Below are positions 1 through 8,705 of a stretch of 64,000 nucleotides of DNA, piece after piece. Where the stretch lies: contig NZ_NIOF01000002.1 in NCBI RefSeq assembly GCF_002205645.1, forward strand, positions 434,001 through 498,000. Reading direction: 5' to 3'. Source of the stretch: Roseateles aquatilis. GTDB lineage: Bacteria > Pseudomonadota > Gammaproteobacteria > Burkholderiales > Burkholderiaceae_C. The translations under genes and the position numbers were made by a program. Each line of letters starts with the position of its first letter. Within the stretch, counting starts at the first letter, position 1. The notes under the pieces are model-generated. The model did no database searches and was not told where the DNA came from. It was given only the letters and a program-made list of their open reading frames with translations.

Positions 1-296
1 GGCGACAGCTCGGTGGTCTTGCGGTCCACGTGGCGGGCCAGCACGGTGTCCAGTTCCGCCGCATCCTCGATCGCGCCGTTGAGCAGCTTGTCGTAGTGAT
101 TGCGGTCGGCCTTGTCGAAGCCTTCCTGCTCACGCGTGTGGGCGTCGATGACGCCGAGGTCGTCGCCGGTCACCAGCCATTGATAGAGGCCTTGCAGTGC
201 ATGCTCGCGCGAGCGTCGGCGGGCCGACTTGGCGGGCGGACGCTTGGCGGCCGGCTTGGCCGCGGGCTTGCCGGCGGCGGGGGAGGAGTTATCCAT
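1..296 (-). CDS. nusB: Transcription antitermination factor NusB (3' part outside window)
   Basis: NusB is an RNA-binding antitermination factor that acts with NusE on rRNA operons. The frame opens at ATG 296 and runs off the left edge, so only about 98 N-terminal residues are visible. After an Ala/Lys/Pro-rich extension comes the typical NusB start SRREHALQGLYQWL-like region (here RRRSREHALQGLYQWL), then an acidic helix-rich stretch. It begins 5 bp after the ribH stop, the usual ribH-nusB arrangement, so it is probably the last or near-last gene of the leftward riboflavin operon. The extension of about 25 residues is longer than in E. coli NusB. Identity is secure; the rest of the gene cannot be judged. 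Confidence 0.9.
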   Translation of the reverse strand, partial: MDNSSPAAGKPAAKPAAKRPPAKSARRRSREHALQGLYQWLVTGDDLGVIDAHTREQEGFDKADRNHYDKLLNGAIEDAAELDTVLARHVDRKTTELS

Positions 297-301
297 GGAG
301 C

Positions 302-766
302 TCACTTGAGTTCTTTCAACAGCAGCGCCATTTCGACGGCGACGGTTCCGGCATCACGGCCCTTTTCTTCGGCGCGGGCCCGGGCTTGCGCCTCGTTCTC
401 GACCGTCAGGATGGCGTTGGCGATCGGGAGGCGATGATCGAGCGTCAGGCGTGTCACGCCGGCCCCGCTTTCATTGGCGACCAGTTCGAAGTGGTAGGTC
501 TCGCCGCGGATGATGCAGCCCAGCGCCACCAGCGCGTCGTAACGACCGCTCGCGGCCATCGCCTGCAGCGCCACCGGCACTTCCAGCGCGCCGGGCACGG
601 TCACGTGGCGGATGTCGGCGGCTTGCACGCCCAGGCGATCCAGCTCCGCCAGGCAGGCCCTGGCCAACGTGGACGTCAGCTCATCGTTGAAACGCGCCTG
701 GACGATGCCGACGCGCAGGCCGCTTCCGTCCAGTTGGGTCGCTTGACCCTTGTCAGATCCTTGCAT
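302..766 (-). CDS. ribH: 6,7-dimethyl-8-ribityllumazine synthase
   Basis: RibH condenses 5-amino-6-ribitylamino-uracil with 3,4-dihydroxybutanone phosphate, the penultimate step of riboflavin synthesis. The 154-residue product has the family length. Visible landmarks are the substrate loop [12 protein letters not shown], the segment [13 protein letters not shown] and the catalytic-region [16 protein letters not shown]. The gene lies between ribBA (14-bp gap) and nusB (5-bp gap) on the same strand, consistent with one transcript. Nothing is truncated or unusual. Confidence 0.96.
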   Translation of the reverse strand: MQGSDKGQATQLDGSGLRVGIVQARFNDELTSTLARACLAELDRLGVQAADIRHVTVPGALEVPVALQAMAASGRYDALVALGCIIRGETYHFELVANESGAGVTRLTLDHRLPIANAILTVENEAQARARAEEKGRDAGTVAVEMALLLKELK

Positions 767-780
767 GCGGTCCTCGGCGT

Positions 781-1893
781 TCAGCAGTTCTTCGCGGTGG
801 CGCCGCCCTGGGCAGCCTGGAAGCCGGTGACTTCGAGGCCATAGCCGGTCATGCTGGGCATGCGGCGCGGGCTGCCGAGCAGCTTCATCTTCTGCACGCC
901 GAGCTCGCGCAGGATCTGCGCGCCCACGCCGTAGGTGCGCAGATCCATCGTCTGGTGCGGCTCCTCGCCGGTGGCGGACTGCAGCCGTCCGAGCAGCGCG
1001 GCGGCGTCCTCGGCGCAGTTCAGCAGCACCGCCACGCCGGCGCCCTCGCGCTGGATCGCGGCCAGCGCCTCGGGGAGCGGCCAGCTGTGGCCGCAGCGGC
1101 CGGCGTCCAGCAGGTCCAGCGCGGAGAACGGCTCATGCACGCGCACCAGCACTTCCTGGTCCTTCTGCCACTGGCCGAGCACCAGCGCCATGTGCACGTT
1201 GTCGGAGCGGTCGCGGAAGACGTGGCATTCGAAGCGGCCCTCTCGCGTCTCCAGCGGACGCTGGGCGACGCGCTGGATGATCGACTCGTTGCGGCTGCGG
1301 TACTCGATCAGGTCGGCGATGGTGCCGATCTTCAGGCCGTGTTCCCTGGCGAAGATCTCCAGATCGGGCAGGCGGGCCATCGTGCCGTCGTCGTTCATGA
1401 TCTCGCAGATCACGCCCGCGGGCGTCAGGCCGGCCATGCGCGACAGGTCGCAACCGGCCTCGGTATGGCCCGCGCGCATCAGCACGCCGCCGTCCTGTGC
1501 CTGGAGCGGGAAGATGTGGCCGGGCTGCACCAGGTCCGTGGCGACGGCGCCCTTGGCGACCGCGGCCTGCACGGTGCGGGCCCGGTCGGCGGCAGAGATG
1601 CCGGTGGTGACGCCAGTGGCGGCCTCGATCGAGACCGTGAAGGCCGTGCCGTGCTTGGTGCCGTTGCGGGTGGCCATCGGCGGCAGTTGCAGTTGCTCGC
1701 AGCGCTCGCGCGTCAGCGTCAGGCAGATCAGGCCGCGGCCGTGCTTGGCCATGAAGTTGATCGCTTCCGGCGTGACGTGGTCAGCGGCCAGGACGAGATC
1801 ACCTTCGTTTTCGCGGTCTTCCTCGTCGACGAGGATGACCATGCGGCCGGCCGCCAGCTCGGCGACCAGCTCGGGAATCGGAGATATTGGCAT
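781..1893 (-). CDS. ribBA: RibBA-type protein: DHBP synthase with degenerate GTP cyclohydrolase II domain
   Basis: The N-terminal domain (about residues 1-200) is 3,4-dihydroxy-2-butanone-4-phosphate synthase, converting ribulose-5-phosphate. Its acidic loop [12 protein letters not shown], the region [10 protein letters not shown] and the motif [11 protein letters not shown] are intact. The C-terminal domain (about 205-370) is GTP cyclohydrolase II-like, but where active enzymes carry the zinc cysteines (ECLTGD, then CDC) this protein reads EPFSAL and RCGHSW, and the RQEGRG motif is missing. The [15 protein letters not shown] segment survives. Known RibBA fusions with such losses keep only the DHBP activity, so I infer that GTP cyclohydrolase II must be supplied elsewhere. 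It sits in the leftward rib operon between ribD and ribH. The start is ATG 1893, with no strong Shine-Dalgarno. Confidence 0.92.
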   Translation of the reverse strand: MPISPIPELVAELAAGRMVILVDEEDRENEGDLVLAADHVTPEAINFMAKHGRGLICLTLTRERCEQLQLPPMATRNGTKHGTAFTVSIEAATGVTTGISAADRARTVQAAVAKGAVATDLVQPGHIFPLQAQDGGVLMRAGHTEAGCDLSRMAGLTPAGVICEIMNDDGTMARLPDLEIFAREHGLKIGTIADLIEYRSRNESIIQRVAQRPLETREGRFECHVFRDRSDNVHMALVLGQWQKDQEVLVRVHEPFSALDLLDAGRCGHSWPLPEALAAIQREGAGVAVLLNCAEDAAALLGRLQSATGEEPHQTMDLRTYGVGAQILRELGVQKMKLLGSPRRMPSMTGYGLEVTGFQAAQGGATAKNC

Positions 1894-1940
1894 GGGCGGG
1901 ATTGTAGGCGGGCAGGCCGGCGATCCGGGGGCGCCGGGGA

Positions 1941-3725
1941 TTACGCGGGGACCTCGGGCCGCAGGCGCAGCCGGAGGTCGCCGCCCAGGGGCCGGCTGTC
2001 GACGATCCGGTAGCGCGGCGCCTGCGTCAGGGCGGTCAGCGCCCCGAGATCCACCATGCCGCGCCCCTCGCCGATCAGCATCGGCGCGAGGTAGATCAAC
2101 AGTTCATCGACCACTCCGCTGCGCAGCAGGGAACCGTTGAGCTTGTAGCCGGCCTCGATGTGCAACTCGTTGACCCCGCGCTGGCCCAGATCGCGGATCG
2201 CGGCGGCGAGGTCCACCTTGCCGCGCGGCTCGGCGACCGAGACCAGCTCCGCGCCGCGGTCGGCGAGCACCCGTCCGCGTTCGCCCGGCTCCGGCAGCGC
2301 GTGATAGACCAGCAGGCGCCCGGGCGGAACAAGCAACTTGGCCTCGGGCGAGATCTCCAGGCGCGAATCGATCAGCACCCGCCGCGGCTGCAGGAGGGTC
2401 TCGACCTCACGCACATCCATGCGCGGGTCGTCCTCGCGGGCGGTGCCGATGCCGGTCAGCACGGCGCCGGCGCGGCGGCGCCAGGCATGGCCGTCGCGTC
2501 GCGCGTCGGGGCCGGTGATCCACTGGCTGACGCCGTTGGACAGCGCCGTGCGGCCATCCAGTGACGCGGCGATCTTCATGCGCACGAACGGTCGCCCCCG
2601 CTGCATGCGGGAGAGGAAGCCGATGTTGAGTTCCCGTGCGTCGACGGCGAGCGGATGCTCGACCGGCAGCACGTCGGCGGCGATGCCGGCGGCACGCAGG
2701 CGCGCCAGTCCCTGGCCGGCCACCAGCGGATTGGGATCGCCGAGCGCGACGACGACGCGCCCGGCTCCCGCGGCCGTCAGCGCATCGCAGCAGGGCGGCG
2801 TGCGGCCGTGGTGCGCGCAGGGCTCCAGCGTGACGTAGACGGTGGCGCCGCGCACGTCATGGCCGCGCGCCTGCGCGTCGCGCAGCGCCATGACTTCGGC
2901 GTGAGCCTGTCCCGCGGCCTGCGTGTGCCCCTGGCCGAGCACCTGGCCCCGGCCGTCGACGATGACGCAGCCCACGCGCGGGTTGGGATCGCTCAGGCCG
3001 ATGGCCTGCTCCGCGAGCGCCAGCGCCCGGGCCATCCAGCCTTCGTCCGCCAGTGTGATCGTGGCGTGCGCCGGCGTGGCGGACGACCCCGGAGAAGACC
3101 CGGAAGAAGGGTGAGACGACAACTCGGAAGACAGGTCGGAGGACGGCCTCTGGCCGGGAGGGGACGCTTGCATGGGGCGCAGTCTAGCCGGCCCCTCCGG
3201 CCCCAGAAGGAGCAGGGCCGGCAGCGACGGATCGAACGTCGGGATGAGACTGTCCAGCGACATCGCCCGCCGTTGGCCCCCGCGGTCGATCCAGGCCACC
3301 TGCAGGTGGACCGGCCGGAACGGGACCGGATCGGGGTCGACGGCGCTGGTCATCGGGGGGCTTGTCGGCGCTTGCGCCGTGGACCCCGTGGGCGACCGCG
3401 ACCCACGGTCACCCCGATCGAATCCCAGCGCGGCATCCGGTTCGGCCGCGTCGCCCTCCAACTCGTACGCGGCGCCAGGCCCCTCCCATCGAAGCGACAG
3501 CGGGGATGCTGCCGCCTTCCATCGCCAGCGTTCCATCTCGTTGCGAGCGAGCCGCAGCGCATGGTCCTGCTGACGCGCCGAGTCCGCCGCGAGCCGCATG
3601 CGGAACTGCAGGGTCAACAAACCGGCCGTGCCGATGGCGACGATCGCCAAGGCCAGCAGGGCCTCGATCAGGACGATGCCCGCGAGCGGGGACCGCGCGG
3701 CGCTGGTGTGAATCCTGGGGCGCAT
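1941..3725 (-). CDS. ribD: PilV-like minor pilin reading in frame into RibD
   Basis: One uninterrupted 594-codon frame holds two unrelated proteins. Residues 1 to about 184 look like a PilV-type minor pilin: a class III prepilin leader with a predicted cut at LAG/IVLIEALLALAI and Glu at +5, then a hydrophobic helix. About residues 185-594 are complete RibD: a Ser/Pro-rich linker, a zinc deaminase with HAEV and PCAHHGRTPPC, and the uracil reductase with GRTALSNG. ATG 3725 is preferred because GGAGG sits 7 bases upstream, 14 bp after the PilX stop. RibD could also begin internally at ATG 3173 or ATG 3035. No stop separates the modules, so this is a true fusion, readthrough production of both, or a lost pilV stop. 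Riboflavin synthase (ribE), often next in this order, is absent. Confidence 0.85.
   Translation of the reverse strand: MRPRIHTSAARSPLAGIVLIEALLALAIVAIGTAGLLTLQFRMRLAADSARQQDHALRLARNEMERWRWKAAASPLSLRWEGPGAAYELEGDAAEPDAALGFDRGDRGSRSPTGSTAQAPTSPPMTSAVDPDPVPFRPVHLQVAWIDRGGQRRAMSLDSLIPTFDPSLPALLLLGPEGPARLRPMQASPPGQRPSSDLSSELSSHPSSGSSPGSSATPAHATITLADEGWMARALALAEQAIGLSDPNPRVGCVIVDGRGQVLGQGHTQAAGQAHAEVMALRDAQARGHDVRGATVYVTLEPCAHHGRTPPCCDALTAAGAGRVVVALGDPNPLVAGQGLARLRAAGIAADVLPVEHPLAVDARELNIGFLSRMQRGRPFVRMKIAASLDGRTALSNGVSQWITGPDARRDGHAWRRRAGAVLTGIGTAREDDPRMDVREVETLLQPRRVLIDSRLEISPEAKLLVPPGRLLVYHALPEPGERGRVLADRGAELVSVAEPRGKVDLAAAIRDLGQRGVNELHIEAGYKLNGSLLRSGVVDELLIYLAPMLIGEGRGMVDLGALTALTQAPRYRIVDSRPLGGDLRLRLRPEVPA
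3033..3198 (-). promoter_or_regulatory. Candidate internal translation starts for RibD
   Basis: Two ATG codons could release RibD from the PilV part. ATG 3173 (MQASPPGQ) has GGAGGGG at 3192-3198, but about 18 nt away, which is far. ATG 3035 (MARALALAEQ) has GAAGG about 4 nt upstream and matches the point where RibD proteins reach the conserved MARAL segment. Neither is a strong initiation site, so the fused product remains possible. Confidence 0.3.
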
Positions 3726-3739
3726 TCGGTCCTCCGACC

Positions 3740-4993
3740 TCAACGGGTGGGTGTCCAGCCGCCGGGCACTGGCAGAAAGCTGCCCATCCGACGGCTGATT
3801 CCGCGCAGGAGCGCTGGGTCATGGATCAACTCGACGGATCGGCCCCGGTCCAGGATGCCGTCCGTGACGATGGCCCCGCGAATCGATGCGGGCGCGCCCG
3901 CCGGGGGGTGCCAACTGACGCCATCGCGGGCGTAGAGCACGCCCAGGAGTGGGGTGGACACCGCCAGGTCCAGTCGTCCGTCGACGATCAGCACCAGCGG
4001 CGAGCCGTCGACCGCTTCGACCGGCAGGTCGGACAGACGAGCATCCCCGTCGATCCACAGCAGCCTGCGTCCCCGGGCCAGCGCGGTGGCCAGCGCCTGC
4101 CGGCAATCGGAAGTGCAGCGGAGCCGAGTGATGGCCGGCTGGCTGCGATAGCGCGCGGGGGGATAACCGAAGGTCCGCATGAATGCACCGGGGCCCTCGA
4201 CGAGCGCCGTCGGAGGCGGTAGTCGCAAGGCGCTCAGCAGCGCCAGGTGCTGCGACACCTCCGCGACGCCGATGGGGCCGTCGTCGCCGCGGTCGCAATC
4301 GGGCGCGCGATCGCTGCAGCCGCGCACGAGCAGTCGCAACTGACCCGGAGTGGCGGTGTCGGTAAGTCGAACGGTGAAGAGGGGTTGAGCCTGCGCTGGT
4401 GCGGCTGACGGGTCCACCGCGGGGCCGGGCAGGGCGCCCGGCTGGCAACGACAGGCCCATCGCAGGGCGCCGGTGTTGGCGCAGGCCGCTTGCCATGTGG
4501 AGGATGCCTCGGCCGTGCCACCCCCGGTGCCGGGCGAGCCTTCCGGCGCGCTCGTCGCGGCGCTCGTCCCGCCAGTCGTCAGGACGCGGTAGTGGCCGTC
4601 CTGCGCGACCTGGAGAAAGCGGTTCCGGAAATCCATGGCCGCGGAGCCTGGGCGGTCCGCGCGACCCGCGGTGCTGGTGTTCGTGCGGGCGTCGACGTTC
4701 GCGTCGGCGGCATCGTTCGACGTGGTCGATGAACCGGCCTCGGGAACGCTCCCCGCTGGACCGAATGCCGGACGGCACTGGTCGTCTATGCGCCCTGTGT
4801 TCAGCATGGCCAGGGCCCAGGCGAGGCCTGACTCGGCCGCTTCGGCGGCCATCGCGGCGCGCAGATCGTTGGCGGCCACGCGTTGCGCGGTCGACAGCTG
4901 TCTCGCGGCCCAGGCCGCGCCTAAAGCCAGGATCGCGAGCAGGATCGCGCACATCGCCAGGGTGCCGAGGCCCCGTTCATGTCGTCGGCTCAT
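3740..4993 (-). CDS. PilX-like type IV pilus minor pilin
   Basis: This 417-residue protein is probably a PilX-type minor pilin component in the inner membrane and pilus-priming complex. It begins with a short basic segment (MSRRHERGLG) and one hydrophobic helix, about residues 11-32. The rest is a long, low-similarity extracytoplasmic region with Ser/Thr/Gly/Ala-rich stretches and several cysteines. ATG 4993 is chosen because it overlaps the upstream stop as ATGA and has GGGGAG about 8 bases upstream; the frame extends further 5' without a plausible start. Position between PilW and PilV supports the PilX call more than sequence does. It is longer than the roughly 200 residues common for PilX. 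Confidence 0.65.
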   Translation of the reverse strand: MSRRHERGLGTLAMCAILLAILALGAAWAARQLSTAQRVAANDLRAAMAAEAAESGLAWALAMLNTGRIDDQCRPAFGPAGSVPEAGSSTTSNDAADANVDARTNTSTAGRADRPGSAAMDFRNRFLQVAQDGHYRVLTTGGTSAATSAPEGSPGTGGGTAEASSTWQAACANTGALRWACRCQPGALPGPAVDPSAAPAQAQPLFTVRLTDTATPGQLRLLVRGCSDRAPDCDRGDDGPIGVAEVSQHLALLSALRLPPPTALVEGPGAFMRTFGYPPARYRSQPAITRLRCTSDCRQALATALARGRRLLWIDGDARLSDLPVEAVDGSPLVLIVDGRLDLAVSTPLLGVLYARDGVSWHPPAGAPASIRGAIVTDGILDRGRSVELIHDPALLRGISRRMGSFLPVPGGWTPTR

Positions 4994-5778
4994 GAGCAGC
5001 TCCCCGAGAGTGAATCGTTGCGGATGCGGGTCTGCGCCTCGATGCGATGTTTGACGCGCGCGTCGTGGACGGCCTCCGCCTCGATGACGAAACGGACCTG
5101 CAGTGATCGCAGGAAGGGTCCGCACTCGCTCGCGAGACAGGGCGTGGGGCACAGGTCGCCGAGCGCGTGGTCGATCGAACCGAGCCAGGCTTGGAACCCG
5201 ACGATGCGCAGCACGGCGGGGTCGGTGAGCGGCTGATGGCGGCCGGCGATGAGCTGGTCCAGGCGCCCTTGCGCGAATCGGAAGCCGGAGGTCTCCCGGA
5301 CGTCAGTCGCGGGATCGATCGAAGCGCCGCTGCCGCTCCCCTTGTTGCTGCCGCCGTTCACTGCGACGTCGCCTCGCGCGAAGCTGTAGGTGATGCGGCG
5401 GCCGGCGTCGTCGACAGTGATATCGGCCGGAGGATTCGAGTCCCGCGCAGGCCTGTCTTCCCGCCACACCGCGTCTTGTGGTCGGTCCCGGAAACCTGCG
5501 CGGCGCAAGTCGTGCAGCATCAGCTCGGCGGTCGCGCGGAGATCCTGCTGCACCTGCAGTTCCAGCATCAGCCGATGGTGCTCCCCGAGCTGGAGGCCGG
5601 CCGTCGCGAGCGCTCCGGCGATGATCGCGAGGCTGATCGCCACGCCCACCAGCACCTCCACCAGCGTGAAGCCGGACGATGTTCTTCGCCTGGAGTCATG
5701 GGGCCGGCGGCTTGCCGCCATCGATCGAAGAGGGCGGCGAAGGCCGAGGCCGCGGCGGATGCGAAGGCAGGCTGACAT
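4990..5778 (-). CDS. pilW: PilW-like type IV pilus minor pilin
   Basis: A 262-residue minor pilin of the PilW type, expected to act in pilus assembly priming. A long basic leader ends in SSG, followed by FTLVEVLVGVAISLAII, the classic prepilin cut G/FTLVE with Glu at +5. The remaining region carries two pairs of cysteines near the C terminus (LCPTPCLASEC) that could form disulfides. ATG 5778 has GGAGAT 7 bases upstream. An alternative ATG at 5796 overlaps the PilE stop as ATGA. The stop overlaps the start of the PilX-like gene by 4 bp, so translation is probably coupled. Confidence 0.8.
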   Translation of the reverse strand: MSACLRIRRGLGLRRPLRSMAASRRPHDSRRRTSSGFTLVEVLVGVAISLAIIAGALATAGLQLGEHHRLMLELQVQQDLRATAELMLHDLRRAGFRDRPQDAVWREDRPARDSNPPADITVDDAGRRITYSFARGDVAVNGGSNKGSGSGASIDPATDVRETSGFRFAQGRLDQLIAGRHQPLTDPAVLRIVGFQAWLGSIDHALGDLCPTPCLASECGPFLRSLQVRFVIEAEAVHDARVKHRIEAQTRIRNDSLSGSCS

Positions 5779-5792
5779 CGGGATCTCCGCGC

Positions 5793-6227
5793 TCATTGCG
5801 GCCAGCAGGCGTCCACCCGCTCCGCGCCGTGATCGTCGAATCCGGTCGCGCGCACGCTGCCGTTCTCCAGGCTCAGCATCAGGACCCGGCAAGTCCGGTC
5901 GCCCGTCTGGGCGCCTGTCGCGTGGGCTTCCATCGCATAGCGCGTCCTGTCGGCCTGCACGATGCGCAGTTGGTAGAGGCCGTTGCGACTCGTCGCGGCA
6001 TGCCCCAGTTCCTCCAGGCGTTGCGCGTAGCGAGGCGCTTGCGAGCGGAAGCGCTCCTGGGCCAGTTGCAGCATCTGGAGCGCCTCGCGGGCTTCGGCGC
6101 GACGCGACCTCAGCACCTGGTCTCGAAAGCCCGGCAGTGCGAGCGTCGCGAGGACCGCAATGATCGCGAGCACGACGACCAGTTCGATCAGCGAGAAGCC
6201 CCGGCGCGGCTGAGCGGGCATGTTCAT
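5793..6227 (-). CDS. pilE: PilE-like type IV pilin
   Basis: A 144-residue type IV pilin-like protein. The leader is short (MNMPAQPRRG) and is followed by FSLIELVVVLAIIAVLATLALPGF, a canonical G/FSLIE cleavage site with the conserved hydrophobic N-helix. The C-terminal part contains two cysteines (RTCRVL and DACWPQ), as in pilin D-regions. ATG 6227 overlaps the preceding FimT stop as ATGA and has GAGG just upstream; a GTG two codons earlier is less likely. In this position the family is usually called PilE and works with the other minor pilins in assembly. A major structural pilin role cannot be excluded. Confidence 0.82.
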   Translation of the reverse strand: MNMPAQPRRGFSLIELVVVLAIIAVLATLALPGFRDQVLRSRRAEAREALQMLQLAQERFRSQAPRYAQRLEELGHAATSRNGLYQLRIVQADRTRYAMEAHATGAQTGDRTCRVLMLSLENGSVRATGFDDHGAERVDACWPQ

Positions 6228-6784
6228 GCGCACCTCGGCAGCCGGCTCATCGCGCCGTCAGGCGTGCAACTGCGTACGCGTCCGGTGATGCCGATCACAT
6301 GGCGCACCACGCCGATGCCCTCGACCTGGACATCGATCGTCCCCGCGACCGACACCGTTCCTTGGCGTCCGCTGAACAGCATCGAGGGCACGTTGGACCT
6401 CACCGTCGCGTGACCGGGACGCAGATGCCATCGCATCTGCCGGATCGGCCGGGCGCTGTCCTCGCAGACCGGGGGGGTGTCCATGCGGCAGGCGCAGGCG
6501 CCGACGGGGCCGGTGTGGAGCACGTAGCAGCTGCCGGCGGCGTCCTCGCCGAACCGGATGATCACGTTGCGCGCGCCTTGCAGCGCCTCGCTGCGGGCCA
6601 ACTGGAGATCGCCGAGCACCGCCTGGGCGGCGTTGGACAGCCGCACGCGCCACAGCCAGTCGCGCAGGTCAGGGCCGGCGAGCATGGCGACCAGCGCGAC
6701 GAGCGCGATGCCGACGAATGCCTCGATCAGGCTGAAGCCGCGGGCGGGCCGGCGGCGAGCGGCAAGGTATGGGAAGCAGGGCAC
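6224..6784 (-). CDS. FimT/GspH family minor pseudopilin
   Basis: A 186-residue prepilin-like protein of the GspH/FimT family, first gene of the minor pilin group. The leader PARG precedes FSLIEAFVGIALVALVAMLAG, a standard prepilin peptidase site. The downstream pattern NAAQAVLGDLQLARSEAL is typical of the FimT/GspH N-terminal helix. GTG 6784 is preferred because GGGAG lies about 8 nt upstream; ATG 6829 also opens the frame but has no ribosome-binding site. The stop overlaps PilE by 4 bp. PilY1, often in such clusters, is not present here. Confidence 0.8.
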   Translation of the reverse strand: MPCFPYLAARRRPARGFSLIEAFVGIALVALVAMLAGPDLRDWLWRVRLSNAAQAVLGDLQLARSEALQGARNVIIRFGEDAAGSCYVLHTGPVGACACRMDTPPVCEDSARPIRQMRWHLRPGHATVRSNVPSMLFSGRQGTVSVAGTIDVQVEGIGVVRHVIGITGRVRSCTPDGAMSRLPRCA

Positions 6785-6914
6785 GGAACATCTCCCGGGA
6801 GGACTGCACCATCCGCCGCACGGACGCATGAACGGTCATGCGGGGCGCGGCAGGTCATGAGCAGGACTCTAGGGAGACGGACGCTGACACGCGTCGCCTT
6901 CAAGGGGGAAAACG

Positions 6915-6940
6915 AAGGCCCGCCGATGGGGGCGGGCCTT
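6915..6940 (-). terminator. Hairpin terminator after nrdR
   Basis: AAGGCCCGCC and GGCGGGCCTT form a perfect 10-bp stem with a 6-base loop. It lies about 55 nt downstream of nrdR and upstream of the pilin group, so it likely ends the glyA-nrdR transcript. On the leftward strand the stem ends in TT followed by CGTTTTCCCC. Confidence 0.7.
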
Positions 6941-6994
6941 GGGGAAACTGTGCGCATGGGCGCACAAGGGGCGCGCGCCGAGGCGCGGTCCGGA

Positions 6995-7438
6995 TCAGAT
7001 GTCGCGGATCAACTGGCGGAACTCGTCCACGTCCTCGAAGCTGCGATAGACCGAGGCGAAACGGACGTAGGCGACCTTGTCGATGCGCTTGAGCTCGCGC
7101 ATCACGTGCTCGCCCAGCTTGGTCGACGGGATCTCGCGCACGCCGCTGGTGAGCAGCTTCTCCTGGATGCGCTCCAGTGCGGCGTCGATCTGCTCGATGC
7201 TGACGGGACGCTTGCGCAGCGCCAGCGACATCGAGGCGCGCAGCTTGCCCACGTCCAGGTCAGCGCGGGTGCCGTCCTTCTTCACCACCATGGGCAGGGC
7301 GATCTCGGCCCGCTCGTAGGTGGTGAAGCGCTTGTCGCAGGACTGGCAGCGGCGGCGGCGGCGGACGACGTCACCCTCGTCCGACTCGCGGGTCTCCGAC
7401 ACCTGCGTGTCGCCATGACCGCAGAACGGGCAACGCAT
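6995..7438 (-). CDS. nrdR: Transcriptional repressor NrdR
   Basis: NrdR is a zinc-ribbon and ATP-cone repressor of ribonucleotide reductase genes. The 147-residue product shows the N-terminal zinc ribbon [13 protein letters not shown] with the second pair [13 protein letters not shown], then the ATP-cone (about residues 47-137) with VVKKDGTR and the terminal FRQLIRDI. Length and order match the family exactly. It starts 16 bp after the glyA stop on the same strand, the usual glyA-nrdR pairing in betaproteobacteria. Confidence 0.97.
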   Translation of the reverse strand: MRCPFCGHGDTQVSETRESDEGDVVRRRRRCQSCDKRFTTYERAEIALPMVVKKDGTRADLDVGKLRASMSLALRKRPVSIEQIDAALERIQEKLLTSGVREIPSTKLGEHVMRELKRIDKVAYVRFASVYRSFEDVDEFRQLIRDI

Positions 7439-7454
7439 GCGCCGCGCCCTTCGC

Positions 7455-8705
7455 TCAGCGGTAGACCGGGAACTGACGCGTCAGCTCGGCCACCTTGTCG
7501 CGCACGCGGGCCAGGTTGGCCTCGTCATGCGGGTTGTCCAGCACGTCGGCGATCAGGTGGGCGGTGGCGCGCACCTGCTCCTCCTTGAAGCCGCGCGTGG
7601 TCATCGCGGGCGTGCCCAGGCGGATGCCGCTGGTGACCATCGGCTTCTGCGGGTCGTTCGGGATGCCGTTCTTGTTGCAGGTCATGTGGGCGGCGCCCAG
7701 GATGGCCTCGGCTTCCTTGCCGGTCAGGTTCTTCGGGCGCAGGTCCACCAGCATCACGTGGCTTTCGGTGCGGCCGGACACGATGCGCAGGCCGCGCTCG
7801 ATCAGCGTCTCGGCCAGGACCTTGGCGTTGGCCACGACCTGCTGCTGGTACGCCTTGAACTCCGGCGACAGTGCTTCCTTGAAGGCCACGGCCTTGCCGG
7901 CGATGACGTGCATCAGCGGGCCGCCCTGGATGCCGGGGAAGATGGCCGAGTTGATCTTCTTGGCGATCGCCTCGTCGTTGGTCAGGATGATGCCGCCACG
8001 CGGGCCGCGCAGGCTCTTGTGCGTCGTGGAGGTCACCACGTCGGCGTGCGGCAGCGGGTTCGGGTAGGCGCCCGCGGCGATCAGGCCGGCGTAGTGGGCC
8101 ATGTCGACCATGAAGTAGGCGCCGATCTCCTTGGCGATCTTGCCAAAGCGCTCGAAGTCGATGCGCAGCGCGTAGGCCGAGGCGCCCGCGATGATCAGCT
8201 TGGGCTTCTTCTCGCGCGCCAGCGCTTCCATCGCGTCGTAGTCGATCTCTTCCTTGTCGTTCAGGCCGTAGGAGATCACGTTGAACCACTTGCCGCTCAT
8301 GTTCAACGCCATGCCGTGGGTCAGGTGGCCGCCTTCGGCCAGGCTCATGCCCATGATGGTGTCGCCGGGCTGCAGCAGCGCGAAGAACACGCCCTGATTG
8401 GCTTGCGAGCCGCTGTTGGCCTGCACGTTGGCGAACTCGGCGCCGTAGAGCTGCTTGAGGCGGTCGATCGCCAACTGCTCGACGATGTCCACGTACTCGC
8501 AGCCGCCGTAGTAGCGCTTGCCAGGATAGCCCTCGGCGTACTTGTTGGTGAGCTGGCTGCCTTGCGCCTCCATGACAGCGGGGGAGGTGTAGTTCTCCGA
8601 GGCGATCAGCTCGATGTGGTCTTCCTGGCGCCGGTTCTCCTGCTGGATGGCGGCGAAGATCTCGGCGTCGACGTTGGCGAGGGTTTGTTGGGTGCGGTCA
8701 AACAT
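7455..8705 (-). CDS. glyA: Serine hydroxymethyltransferase
   Basis: GlyA interconverts serine and glycine with transfer of a one-carbon unit to tetrahydrofolate, using pyridoxal phosphate in the cytoplasm. The 416-residue product has the standard length. The PLP-lysine motif is seen as [15 protein letters not shown], and the family landmarks [14 protein letters not shown] and [18 protein letters not shown] are complete. It is followed by nrdR. Its upstream region (8706-9075) holds a small perfect hairpin but no recognised riboswitch. Confidence 0.98.
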   Translation of the reverse strand: MFDRTQQTLANVDAEIFAAIQQENRRQEDHIELIASENYTSPAVMEAQGSQLTNKYAEGYPGKRYYGGCEYVDIVEQLAIDRLKQLYGAEFANVQANSGSQANQGVFFALLQPGDTIMGMSLAEGGHLTHGMALNMSGKWFNVISYGLNDKEEIDYDAMEALAREKKPKLIIAGASAYALRIDFERFGKIAKEIGAYFMVDMAHYAGLIAAGAYPNPLPHADVVTSTTHKSLRGPRGGIILTNDEAIAKKINSAIFPGIQGGPLMHVIAGKAVAFKEALSPEFKAYQQQVVANAKVLAETLIERGLRIVSGRTESHVMLVDLRPKNLTGKEAEAILGAAHMTCNKNGIPNDPQKPMVTSGIRLGTPAMTTRGFKEEQVRATAHLIADVLDNPHDEANLARVRDKVAELTRQFPVYR

